NCBI GenBank assembly: GCA_964369995.1
Contig: CAYJHH010000019.1
Location: 1 to 30,243 of the forward strand
Origin: CAYJAD01 sp964369995
GTDB taxonomy: Bacteria > Desulfobacterota > Desulfovibrionia > Desulfovibrionales > Desulfovibrionaceae
Length of the DNA: 30,243 nt
Direction: 5' to 3'
Part shown: one piece after another, positions 10,101 through 18,100 of the stretch
Position numbering within the stretch: the stretch's first letter is position 1
How the letters are laid out: each line of letters begins with the position of its first letter
Position numbers and translations under genes: made by a program
Notes under the pieces: generated by a model
Database searches by the model: none
What the model saw: only the letters and a program-made list of their open reading frames with translations
Told to the model about the DNA's origin: nothing

Positions 10101-11720
10101 TATCTTCGTTGTTAGGATGAACTAACCAAGAAGATTCAGGAGTTAATTCCCAAGTGTTAGTGTCAGCATTCCATATGACACCAAGTCTTGTTGTAGCCCC
10201 GTCGCTTATGGGAAGTTCCATACGGGCGCCGTCCATGTCAGCGCCAAAGTCCACAGTGAACTCTGCTGTTGCAATATTATTTTGCACAGTAGCTTGGCTG
10301 GCTTCAGCGGTGGAGGCATCATTATCATGGTCAACAAGGTTGGTGCCAACTATATTCAAGGCATCGTCTTGGATTTCCACACTCACGGAACCAGGAGTGC
10401 TGGTAGTGCCATCAGATACGCTGAAACCTAAATTAAGATCAGGCTGTGTATCTACAATGTTCTTTTCAGCATCTGTTTTGATACTGTCGTTTTTGTTTAA
10501 CTTACCGTCAGTATCAAGATCTGTATTATTATCAGTGGTACCTGCGATGTCGGGGCTGTCATGGAATACAGAGCCTTCAAGGTTTACAGTATATGTACCT
10601 GTGGCAGGATCCATGGTGGCGCTAATGATAGTTTCACCGCCAGCTGTACCGGTAAGGGTTAAGCCATTGTCACTTACAGACCAGGTAATTTTCTCACCTG
10701 CACTGGACCAAAGATCTGGCTGAGCATCGTTCCAGCTAAATTCCAAGGTGTCGCCGTCTATATCAGAATATTTGATGACGCCTGTGGCTGTGGCTGTGTT
10801 CGGGAACGCAGCATCATCGTCGGAACCAGTACCTACATTAGGTATGTAGGCTTCAGATACCTTTACATTGGTGATTTCATCAATGGTAGGTGCATCATTG
10901 GCACCATTAACGGTAATGTTAATGGTTTCCTTGTCAGTGGAGTTGTACTTATCAGTCACAGTGACGTCAAAGCTTTCCGTTCTGCTATCTGTTGCAGAGA
11001 GTTTATCAAGCGCGTCTTGTTGCGCTTGGCTTACGCCGGCAGTGTAGGTGTATTCACCATTGGGCTGAATAACAAGGTTACCATAGGTACCCACAACGGT
11101 GACAACACCGTTATCAGAGGTGCCTTCAGTGGAGCCATGCGTGGCGCTGAAGGTTTTAGTGTCTCCATTATCAGGGTCAATAACAGAGAGCGTACCGGAA
11201 GCCGTGAGGTCTGTTTTATCGGTAACTTCGTTGTCAAGGCCGTCTTTGTTTGTATCATGCTCGCCAGAAATAGTATCGGCAATGACACTTAAGTCAGGAG
11301 CATCATTGGTACCTGTGATGGTCACAGTAACGTCCACGGTGTCCGTACCGCCCTTACCGTCAGAAACAGTAATGGTGTATACTTCCGTAACCGTTTGATT
11401 CTGCTCTAAGCTGTCAGACTTGGCAGCGTCCAATGTGAAGGTATAGGCGCCAGTGGTGCTATCTATGACAAAAGAACCTAAAGATTCTGTTCTACCGTTT
11501 TCAAGCTGAGCGCTACCTGCAGAGAAGCTCAGGGTATCGCCGTCAACATCAGTGGCTTTGATGGTGCCGCCCATTTGTGTTGTACCTGTTTCTGCATCGC
11601 CAAATTTAGAATCTGCTCCTTCACCCAATTCGGTCACAGAAATAGCTGTATCTGATGCATTGGGATCATTGGGCTTGTCAGGGTCAGGCTCAGTAATTTC
11701 AGGCGCATTATTGGCACCAT
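7129..11720 (-). CDS. giant VCBS/VWA/RTX adhesin, C-terminal part (5' side ends at assembly gap)
   Basis: This is the continuation of the gene that starts at 13309; the 100-N gap separates the parts. In transcription order it carries VCBS/cadherin-like units ending in NGANDAP/GTNDAP boundaries (about 11720-10900), further Ig-like blocks of the type found in T1SS-143 repeat proteins, and then a von Willebrand A domain. The VWA MIDAS motif DTSGS is at about 9085-9105, with the domain spanning roughly 9140-8150. RTX calcium-binding nonapeptides (GGSGDD, GGDGDD, GGSGND) follow at about 7900-7830 and 7600-7460. A short acidic C-terminus (ending TSLFG) is the expected type I secretion signal. About 1529 residues are present. 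The protein should be exported by a type I system and fold on Ca2+ at the surface. No ABC exporter is in the window. Confidence 0.88.
11610..11664. repeat. direct repeat, copy A, bordering the assembly gap
   Basis: These 55 bases are identical to 11821-11875. They encode the linker between VCBS units (NASDTAISVTELGEGAD). The match is perfect at the nucleotide level and diverges just beyond. This suggests recent duplication or gene conversion and explains why assembly failed here. Confidence 0.9.
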
Positions 11721-11820
11721 NNNNNNNNNNNNNNNNNNNNNNNNNNNNNNNNNNNNNNNNNNNNNNNNNNNNNNNNNNNNNNNNNNNNNNNNNNNNNNNN
11801 NNNNNNNNNNNNNNNNNNNN
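11721..11820. other. assembly gap of exactly 100 Ns inside the adhesin gene
   Basis: The run of 100 Ns is a placeholder of unknown true length. The reading frames on its two sides differ by one, as expected for an arbitrary spacer rather than a real frameshift. Going into the gap the protein reads ...ELGEGAD, and coming out it reads GANNAPEITEP. At least the core of one VCBS unit (about 90-100 residues) must therefore be missing, possibly several copies. Confidence 0.95.
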
Positions 11821-11875
11821 AATCTGCTCCTTCACCCAATTCGGTCACAGAAATAGCTGTATCTGATGCATTGGG
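11821..11875. repeat. direct repeat, copy B, bordering the assembly gap
   Basis: This is the second copy of the 55-base repeat at 11610-11664, identical to it, starting at the first base after the gap. Confidence 0.9.
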
Positions 11876-13309
11876 GTCATTGGGATTATTGGGGTCAGGC
11901 TCAGTGATGACAGGTGCGTCATTGTTACCATTAATGGTTACTTGTACAGGCTTAGCAGACCATGCACCGGAACTATCTTGAACGTACACATAGAAAGTTT
12001 CTGTGACTGTGTCATCTTTACCAAGGCTTTGGCTGGCATTATAACGGTCAAGCGCTGCGTCGCTTTGGCGACCATCGGTGTAAATAAATTGGCCGTTTTC
12101 GTACGTAATACCTTCTGGCGCTGTTTCTAAAGTATAGGTGTATGTCCCTGTATTTGGATCAATGGAGAAGGTACCGTAAGAGCCTTCTACAAAGCCAGCA
12201 GCTCCGCCATTAGGAGCGCCTGCAGCATCAAGACGTTGGTCGTCGCTGGCTGTGTTTTGATCTCCAGAGTAGAATTGATAGTCACTTCCACTGCTTACCA
12301 AATATGTAGCAGAATCGCCTTGTGCACCGGCGCGGTCATCGTCAGTGCTGCTAGATTCGCCATTGGCGCTTTGTAAAATGTCTTCCGTTACGTTTAAGGA
12401 ACCACCTAAAACAAGGCCGGAGTCATCGCCAATGTCAATATGATCTTCACCTTTAAGGAATAATTCTGGTCTGTCATTGGTACCGTTTACCGTTACACTA
12501 ATAACGCCTTGAGCTGTATTACCGGAAGGATCTGTAACGGTTACGAGAAATTCTTCTAAATATGTTTCGCCTTCATTAAGACCAGATGCGGCATCGTCAT
12601 TTAAGGTATAAGTAAACTCACCAGTGACGGGGTCTATGGTAATGGTACCATAGGTGCCTGTATCTGTGATGGAATATCTTAAACTGTCCCCTTCAGGGTC
12701 GGTGGCAATAATTTTGCCAGTGGTAGTTAAGTCACCGCCATATTCCATATTAGGACGAGAGGGGTCAAAGTTGTCAGCATCGCGGCCAACACCGGATTCA
12801 TTAACAAAAAGAGAACTGTCAGAAATGGCGACGAAGCCTAAAATGCTTGGGGCATTGTTAACGGTAAGATCATCATCAGCGGCTACAGCTGCAGCTCTTT
12901 CTTCTAATACAAAAGCAGGGTCATCATAGGCTTGATCGAGGCCGTCCAAACGGTCAATACCGGCAAAAAGCGTTCCGGAAAGAGTGTCTACACTGTTACC
13001 GCTACCTTGTGGGCTGCTTTGCGCACCGGCTGCAGGCATGAGTTCTTCACCCAAAGCAGCGAAGAAGGATTCACCGTCTACTTCTGTTCCTTCAATGAGG
13101 AAGGTGGGCATATTTTCAGCATTGTAAGCTACGTAGAAATCGGTAAGATTTACAGTAGAACCATCGTCAAAGCTCATGACAAGGTTATCACCATCACGGG
13201 TGAGAGTAGCTTCAGCAGAGTCAAATTCAAAAACCAAGCGGTCTTCAGCTTGGGGGGTAAGAGTGGTTGTTTGACCTGCTGTGGGCTTTTGCAATAAAAT
13301 GTCAGCCAT
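11821..13309 (-). CDS. giant VCBS/VWA/RTX adhesin, N-terminal part (3' side ends at assembly gap)
   Basis: This holds the first ~496 residues of the adhesin. The N-terminus has no Sec signal, as usual for type I substrates. It forms a compact ~90-residue acidic beta-rich module resembling the retention module of LapA-type adhesins. It is followed by GEELMPAAGAQ, where P92-A93-A94-G95 fits the [TAP]AAG site cut by LapG-type periplasmic proteases. A linker follows, then VCBS repeats starting near residue 150 (motifs NDRPELFL, NNDAPVITEP). ATG 13307-13309 has AAAGGA 7 nt upstream. The family role is surface attachment or biofilm, with the retention module plugging the outer-membrane pore. No LapG or LapD gene is in the window, so regulated release is inference. 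Confidence 0.85.
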
Positions 13310-13565
13310 GACAAAATCCTTTTGTTAAAGTTTACAGATGCTTAAGCACGCAAAAATGGCGCTGTTACGCATAAATAAAAAGGGAACACAAAAATGTGCT
13401 TCAAAAAATAAAGGAAATATAAGGTACACACTGTATAACACCGTGTAACGAGGAAGAAGTCCTCAGGTTACAAAAGAGGTATCTGTAACCCAAAAGCAAC
13501 GCTATATGAGAGGAAGCGCGGCTATAAAAAAGGAGCATTTACGCTCACACATATCACTACGTGCA
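13310..13565 (-). promoter_or_regulatory. long structured 5' leader of the adhesin mRNA
   Basis: If transcription starts from the promoter at 13569-13597, the leader is about 250 nt. It holds two neat hairpins: GGTTACA (13466-13472) with TGTAACC (13484-13490), and GAGGA (13450-13454) with TCCTC (13460-13464). I compared it with the c-di-GMP-I (GEMM) consensus and saw no match. Whether the hairpins regulate anything is unknown. Confidence 0.4.
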
Positions 13566-13568
13566 GTT

Positions 13569-13597
13569 TTTATAGGTGTGAGTACTCATGTTGTCAA
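13569..13597 (-). promoter_or_regulatory. near-consensus sigma-70 promoter of the adhesin gene
   Basis: On the minus strand TTGACA (13592-13597) and TATAAA (13569-13574) are separated by exactly 17 nt. This is the best promoter match in the window and points straight at the adhesin gene. Confidence 0.7.
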
Positions 13598-13809
13598 GCA
13601 TTTTTTTATTTGATAGGGTAATTTTTATTATGTGGTGAAAATAATGCACCATACGCGAGTGAAATTCTTTTTTTATTTGAGATATAAAATTTAGCTAAGT
13701 GTAAAATGTTTAATAAAAACACAATGATAGAAATATAAAAAATGGCGCAGAGTTTTTTAAGCTTACATTGAAATACGTACTAAAAATATATTTACAATAA
13801 TGTAACATT
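13598..13809. other. AT-rich spacer between the adhesin promoter and the cobalamin operon end
   Basis: No credible gene is present. Just beyond the stop at 13810, TTACA (13792-13796) and TGTAA (13801-13805) can form a weak 5-bp hairpin followed leftward by ATATATTTTT. This could be a poor terminator for the operon above it. Confidence 0.35.
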
Positions 13810-14628
13810 TTATTCATTTGGTGGGATTTTATCCATCCAAAAATTCCAATCATATTTTTTGTAAGCGTGACAGCCAAAAGGGAGCTTATGATTGTTCATG
13901 GCAAAAAGTACACGTGGATTTATCTCAAAAGAAAAAGCCACGGCCTTTTCTGGAGGAGCTACGTGAAAGCTTGGATCAATTTTAGGGCCATATTCTGCAA
14001 AAAAAAGATCTTCATTTATGGGAATATCCATAAATATGCTCATGACGCTTACATGCAAAAAAATACTTTCTGGTGCTGGTGAGCTTGCATTGGTTGCGCT
14101 TGGGGGAGGCGTGTGTTGATAGGGTACTTTCTTTTTAAGAACATGTATAAATGAAGCCACGCAGCGTAAAGAAAATCCTCCATTTCCCGCGTATGGTAAT
14201 AAAGGGGAGGTGGCTGTGGACAGGCCGTGTCCCACAAAAAAAGGAGCGCCAATGTAGTCATACCCTGCTTGAGACCAATTCTCTAATTCATCTTTAAACA
14301 CCCATGCGTCTAATTGGTAAATGAGAATATGGGTATAGGCTAAAAAACGCTCATAAAAATCCGTCGTGAGCAAAAGTTTACTATAGGTGCGCACACTGTT
14401 AAAATTATGGTCAGGAAAGGGCGTGAGTAGTAGGGTAGAGTTTTGCTTTGCGGCAAGTTCTTTATAGGTTGAAATATCTAATGTGGCGGGAAAAACTAAA
14501 TGTATGGGATGCTGAAATAAAACTTTTAAACATTGATTGAAAGAGCAAATTTCATCTGGTGAGGGATTTTTTTTGTAAGCGATGATAAGCACAGCGCTTT
14601 TTTGTACATGGTTATGGTGCTTTGTCAT
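13810..14628 (-). CDS. DUF5672 glycosyltransferase-like protein
   Basis: This 272-residue protein matches the DUF5672 family, which is found in glycan and LPS-type loci and thought to be glycosyltransferase-like. The activity is unproven. Family landmarks are YQLDAWVF (104-111), GYDYIGAP (122-129), GNGGFSLR (148-155), EDLFF (206-210) and LPFGCHAY (249-256). The open frame extends to 14796, but that part overlaps cobD and has no initiation signal. ATG 14626-14628 has AGAGG 7 nt upstream, so I chose it. It starts 22 bp after the cobD stop, so it is probably co-transcribed with the cobalamin operon, although it has no evident role there. Confidence 0.75.
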   Translation of the reverse strand: MTKHHNHVQKSAVLIIAYKKNPSPDEICSFNQCLKVLFQHPIHLVFPATLDISTYKELAAKQNSTLLLTPFPDHNFNSVRTYSKLLLTTDFYERFLAYTHILIYQLDAWVFKDELENWSQAGYDYIGAPFFVGHGLSTATSPLLPYAGNGGFSLRCVASFIHVLKKKVPYQHTPPPSATNASSPAPESIFLHVSVMSIFMDIPINEDLFFAEYGPKIDPSFHVAPPEKAVAFSFEINPRVLFAMNNHKLPFGCHAYKKYDWNFWMDKIPPNE

Positions 14629-14635
14629 GGTACAA

Positions 14636-14640
14636 CCTCT
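14636..14640 (-). promoter_or_regulatory. ribosome binding site that decides the DUF5672 start
   Basis: AGAGG on the minus strand lies 7 nt before ATG 14626-14628. The upstream in-frame ATG at 14796 has no such signal and lies inside cobD. Confidence 0.6.
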
Positions 14641-14650
14641 ACTAAAAGAG

Positions 14651-15775
14651 TTAATAATGCCTAATGGTATCCTTTTTGGTTGTGGTGTCAAAAAGAATTT
14701 TAAGCGCTTTGCATAAACGCGTGTGCTCGTGAGGAAAACGCACAGCCACACGATACCATGTGTTATCTTCCAAACCATAATAATTGGAACAATCACGTAT
14801 GGCCATATGATACTGTTGTAATAATGTTTGCGGCAAATTATGCGGTGCGCCTTTATGGCGAAAAAGGACGTAATTGGCTACGGAAGGAAAAACTTCTATA
14901 TTTTTAATGTGTTGTAGTTCTTTTATGAGATGGTTTCGCCGCTTGGTATTTTCGTGTCGTGTTTGCTTGGCAAAGTCAGAAGTATCTGCAAATACCGCTA
15001 AAGCTGCTTGCATGGCAAAGCAATTTACTGTCCATGCCGGTAACGTTTTACGAATGCCTTGCGCCATGGCTTCGGTGCTCAGTAAAAATCCTAAACGAGC
15101 TCCGGCAAGGGCGTGAAATTTTGTTAAAGAGCGAAGAACAAGGACGTTTGGAGCAAGCTCTGTGGCTGCAAGGCGGGTAAGGGAAACAAGGTGTTCTTCG
15201 CCGGCATATTCAATAAATGCTTCATCAATAATCCATATGAGGTCGGGGCGCATGCGTATAAAGGTGCACATTTGTTCTCTGGCATAAAAAATACCCGAAG
15301 GATTAGCCGGATTAGCCATGAATAGAAGGGAACCTTGAGGAATTGTTTGTAAAAGAGCGTGAAAGGTAGCATCATCTTGAGCATGTACCCCGCCCCAAAG
15401 AGAATGCGTTTCAAGGCCGGCATTTTTACAGGCCAAAGCATATTCACTAAAAGCCGGCTCCACAATATAGGCATGTTTTTTTCCTTGTTGTGCAAAAAAA
15501 CGCGCTGCGGCATGAATAAGTTCATTACTGCCATTACCGAAAACAAAACATTGCGCATGGCGCGCGTAATAGGTACTTGCGGCAAGGCATGCCTCTTCAG
15601 CATAGGGGGAAGGGTAGGCATGTAGAGCTTCCATGGCGTTAAGGAGAGCCTCTTTGAGAAAGGGCGGCGCACCTTCGGGACGCAAATTAACGCTAAAGTC
15701 CAAAATATCTTTGGGATGACATTGTGCTTTTTGAGCTAATGTGAAAAGGTTTCCCCCATGTTCTGTTGCTTTCAT
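14651..15775 (-). CDS. cobD: threonine-phosphate decarboxylase / CobC-like PLP aminotransferase-fold enzyme
   Basis: This 374-residue class I/II aminotransferase-fold enzyme is predicted to decarboxylate L-threonine O-3-phosphate to (R)-1-amino-2-propanol O-2-phosphate. That product is the arm CbiB attaches to adenosylcobyric acid. SLTKFHALAGARLGF holds the PLP lysine (K219) and phosphate-binding R227. NPANPSG is at 155-161 and D184 should hold the pyridine nitrogen. The start (ATG 15773-15775) has AAGGA about 8 nt upstream. HisC (histidinol-phosphate aminotransferase) is the close alternative, but the SLTKFxAxxGxRLG block and operon position next to cobU and cbiB favour CobD. Confidence 0.85.
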   Translation of the reverse strand: MKATEHGGNLFTLAQKAQCHPKDILDFSVNLRPEGAPPFLKEALLNAMEALHAYPSPYAEEACLAASTYYARHAQCFVFGNGSNELIHAAARFFAQQGKKHAYIVEPAFSEYALACKNAGLETHSLWGGVHAQDDATFHALLQTIPQGSLLFMANPANPSGIFYAREQMCTFIRMRPDLIWIIDEAFIEYAGEEHLVSLTRLAATELAPNVLVLRSLTKFHALAGARLGFLLSTEAMAQGIRKTLPAWTVNCFAMQAALAVFADTSDFAKQTRHENTKRRNHLIKELQHIKNIEVFPSVANYVLFRHKGAPHNLPQTLLQQYHMAIRDCSNYYGLEDNTWYRVAVRFPHEHTRLCKALKILFDTTTKKDTIRHY

Positions 15776-15842
15776 GTTTCTGTCCTTTTTGCATATTCGT
15801 TGCGCTGCGCACAGAGCCTTTATGTATTGCTGTCACCTAAAG

Positions 15843-16445
15843 TTACAACGTAAGCATACGCCCTGCAATGGCTAAAAAAGCCTCTGTGCTGTGTGCCACC
15901 AAAAGCTGATTGGCCAAGCCCAAACCATCTTGAAAGGCCCGTTCTAAAGGGGAGGCTCCTATACCGCCAAGGCCTGTTTCGCCCGAAACAAACACCCATT
16001 GTGCAGGAAATTCTCGGCTTAAAGCAAGTAGGTCGGTAATTTCTTTGTGTATCATGGCTTCTATTGTATCAAAGGTAGCTTGGCTGTATGTGGGGGCAGT
16101 ATGTTCTGGGAGAGATAAAAGTATGTTGGTGACCCACAGGGTAACGCAATCTATGAGTATAGTGTTTTTTTCAGAGGATTTGGAGTGCTCTTGTAGCCAA
16201 AAGCGTAAGGAAGTGGCGAGATTTGTAGGGCATTCTAATACATCCCACGTGGTAGGACGCCTTTGCTGATGTGCGAGAATGCGCTGTTGCATAATGGTAT
16301 CATGAGCAAAAATCTGTGCTGTGGCCACATAAAGTACGTTTCCTTGTGCCATTGCTTGTACTTTTCGCTCTGCGGCTAGGCTTTTACCGCTGCGTGTGCC
16401 GCCAAGAAAAACATAGATTTCTGAAGTATTATGCATTGCTGTCAT
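15843..16445 (-). CDS. cobU: adenosylcobinamide kinase / adenosylcobinamide-phosphate guanylyltransferase
   Basis: This 200-residue bifunctional enzyme phosphorylates adenosylcobinamide and transfers GMP to give adenosyl-GDP-cobinamide. The P-loop GGTRSGKS is at 15-22, and HQQRRPTTW (from H59) is the expected guanylylated-His block. LIDCVTLWVTN follows at 97-107. The C-terminal block VSGETGLGGI...LERAFQDGLGLANQ matches the family, with G-E-T in place of the usual N-E-V. The open frame runs to 16601, but the extension overlaps the HAD gene. I chose ATG 16443-16445, which has AAGGAG 10 nt upstream. It follows the HAD gene by 14 bp. Confidence 0.9.
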   Translation of the reverse strand: MTAMHNTSEIYVFLGGTRSGKSLAAERKVQAMAQGNVLYVATAQIFAHDTIMQQRILAHQQRRPTTWDVLECPTNLATSLRFWLQEHSKSSEKNTILIDCVTLWVTNILLSLPEHTAPTYSQATFDTIEAMIHKEITDLLALSREFPAQWVFVSGETGLGGIGASPLERAFQDGLGLANQLLVAHSTEAFLAIAGRMLTL

Positions 16446-16455
16446 GGGTATTGTT

Positions 16456-16461
16456 CTCCTT
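16456..16461 (-). promoter_or_regulatory. ribosome binding site that decides the cobU start
   Basis: AAGGAG on the minus strand lies 10 nt before ATG 16443-16445 and 19 nt before the next in-frame ATG (16434-16436). It overlaps the last base pairs of the HAD gene, which suggests translational coupling. Confidence 0.6.
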
Positions 16462-17077
16462 ACTGAGGGCTGTATTGCGCAAGCAATGAGCATAAAAGTG
16501 CATAGGCTTCTTCTTCTGTGCTTACCACATGCTGCGCAGCATTTCGTACTTGCGGGGCAATGGCATGAGTCATGCTTACGGCAATGGATACATCTGCGCA
16601 AAGCATGGCGGATACATCATTATCTCCATCACCTATAAAAACAACGGTATATCCCTGCGCTTGCCAATGTTGCACCAAGGCTTTTTTATCTATGATGCAA
16701 AGCACATGGTTAATGCGATTATGACTAACGCAGGCTTTTGAACTATGTACTTCACAGCCAAGACGCGGAGCGAGCGCCTTTAGCCACACATCCATATTAC
16801 CGGTGGCAATGAGGCAATGGGCAGAGTTTTGCAAAATAAAATCATGAAGTTTTGTATACATCGGCACATGTGCTAAAAATTCTGCCACGGCATCTACGGG
16901 TAATTTACCTAAGATATCAAGGCGTTTTTTTAAGCTTTCTTCAAAGGGGATATACCCTTGTATGGTTTGCTGGGTAATGGCGGCAATGTTTGCACTGATG
17001 CCAAAATACTGCGCCATGAGGGGCAGAGTTTCCACTGTGGTAAGGGTGCCGTCTAGGTCAAAAATAAATTTTATCAT
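16460..17077 (-). CDS. HAD-IB family phosphatase (SerB-like) in the cobalamin operon
   Basis: This 205-residue HAD hydrolase should dephosphorylate a small metabolite. Motif I is DLDGTLT (D7 nucleophile, D9 acid/base), motif II is ATGN (T92), motif III is a Lys near 131-132, and motif IV is GDGDND (149-154). The overall layout is that of phosphoserine phosphatase-type HADs. It lies between cbiB and cobU with 15 and 14 bp spacing. A role in cobalamin synthesis is therefore likely. The most attractive role is the missing alpha-ribazole-5'-phosphate or cobalamin-5'-phosphate phosphatase, since no CobC- or CobZ-type enzyme is present. SerB activity is the alternative. The ribosome site is weak (AAGG about 13 nt upstream). 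Confidence 0.8.
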   Translation of the reverse strand: MIKFIFDLDGTLTTVETLPLMAQYFGISANIAAITQQTIQGYIPFEESLKKRLDILGKLPVDAVAEFLAHVPMYTKLHDFILQNSAHCLIATGNMDVWLKALAPRLGCEVHSSKACVSHNRINHVLCIIDKKALVQHWQAQGYTVVFIGDGDNDVSAMLCADVSIAVSMTHAIAPQVRNAAQHVVSTEEEAYALLCSLLAQYSPQ

Positions 17078-17092
17078 GCCGTATGCTTTACC

Positions 17093-18100
17093 TTATATAA
17101 GGGATACAAAATACCATATCAATGCGCTACAGCCCATCCACAGCCCAATTGTTAGCCAAAGTAGCTGGAGAGCCTGTTGCATATGCTGCACGGTGGCCTT
17201 TGTGGTGCCTTGGCCTATGGGCGGATGGTTGACTACTTTTCCCGCATAAGCCACAGGGCCGCTGAGAGTGAGGTCCAAGGCGCTGGCAAAGGCGGCTTCT
17301 GACCAAGCAGAGTTGGGGCTGGCATGGGCATAACGGTATTGCCATGCCACGGTAAACAGTGAGGTTTTTTTTGTTATATGCCAAGATTTTTCACGGTACA
17401 TGCTTTGTAAGAGGGCAGTAAAGCAAATACAAAATAAGGAAAGACGCGCGGGGATAAGGTTTAAAGCATCATCCATGCGCGCTGAAAAAGTGCCAAATCG
17501 AATATACGTCTCATTTTTTTTTCCCCATTGCGCATCGAGCACATTACTTACTCTATGTAGTACTGCCAAGGCGGCGCTCATATCATAGCCCCAAAAAAAT
17601 CCTATGCAGGCCCAAAAAAGCGTGGCTAAAACGCCATCCACAAGATTTTCGCTGATACTTTCAATGCTGGCGCGTGCAATACCATGCGCATCCAAAGCGT
17701 GAACATCGCGTCCCACTATCATAGCAAGTTTACGTCTTGCGGTGGGTATATCCTCTTGCTGTAAGGGGCGGATAATGTCCTGTGCATGTTGGCTGAGACT
17801 TTTGGGAGCCATACAAAAAGCAAGAATAAGGGTACAGATTATAAATTCTGCGCTCATGCCGCCTAATATGCCGGCCACATGCACCATGCCCCAAGCACTT
17901 AAGCTAAAAAGCGTTGCTACACAAAGCCAAGCCACAGCGCCGCGTAAAAACATGGCAAAAGTATTTTGTCCGTGGCGTAGGTGTTTTTCTAGGGCATAGG
18001 CAAAATTGCCCATGAGGCATACAGGGTGATACTTGGTGCGCGGATCCCCCATGATATAATCAAGCCCCAAGGCGACAAAAAGTAGACTTAACTCTTGCAT
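17093..18100 (-). CDS. cbiB: adenosylcobinamide-phosphate synthase
   Basis: This 335-residue polytopic membrane protein condenses adenosylcobyric acid with aminopropanol phosphate. The N-terminal signature GDPRTKYHPVCLMG is at 18-31, and the loop IESISENLVDG (146-156) carries the conserved acidic residues. Several hydrophobic segments (about 52-72, 85-97, 155-170, 305-330) are visible. The start overlaps the end of cbiP by 13 nt, which suggests translational coupling. The product feeds CobU two genes downstream. Confidence 0.93.
   Translation of the reverse strand: MQELSLLFVALGLDYIMGDPRTKYHPVCLMGNFAYALEKHLRHGQNTFAMFLRGAVAWLCVATLFSLSAWGMVHVAGILGGMSAEFIICTLILAFCMAPKSLSQHAQDIIRPLQQEDIPTARRKLAMIVGRDVHALDAHGIARASIESISENLVDGVLATLFWACIGFFWGYDMSAALAVLHRVSNVLDAQWGKKNETYIRFGTFSARMDDALNLIPARLSLFCICFTALLQSMYREKSWHITKKTSLFTVAWQYRYAHASPNSAWSEAAFASALDLTLSGPVAYAGKVVNHPPIGQGTTKATVQHMQQALQLLWLTIGLWMGCSALIWYFVSLI

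Noticed and set aside
10154..10723. 189-residue open frame on the plus strand inside the adhesin gene
   Set aside because: It is antisense to repeat-rich coding sequence, has no ribosome site and is low-complexity Ser/Val; similar shadows occur all along the adhesin.
11708..11866. Apparent gene ends and starts (e.g. a start at 11835 and a stop near 11708) inside the adhesin
   Set aside because: They arise only because the 100-N spacer shifts the frame; the true frame is open on both sides.
13310..13565. c-di-GMP riboswitch in the adhesin leader
   Set aside because: I looked for the conserved core of the c-di-GMP-I class and did not find it; only simple hairpins remain.
14629..14796. N-terminal extension of the DUF5672 protein
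   Set aside because: It overlaps cobD, does not resemble the family and lacks an initiation signal; the AGAGG-preceded ATG at 14628 fits better.
16446..16601. N-terminal extension of CobU rich in Cys and Arg
   Set aside because: It overlaps the HAD gene. The P-loop of CobU normally lies within about 20 residues of the start, as it does from 16445.
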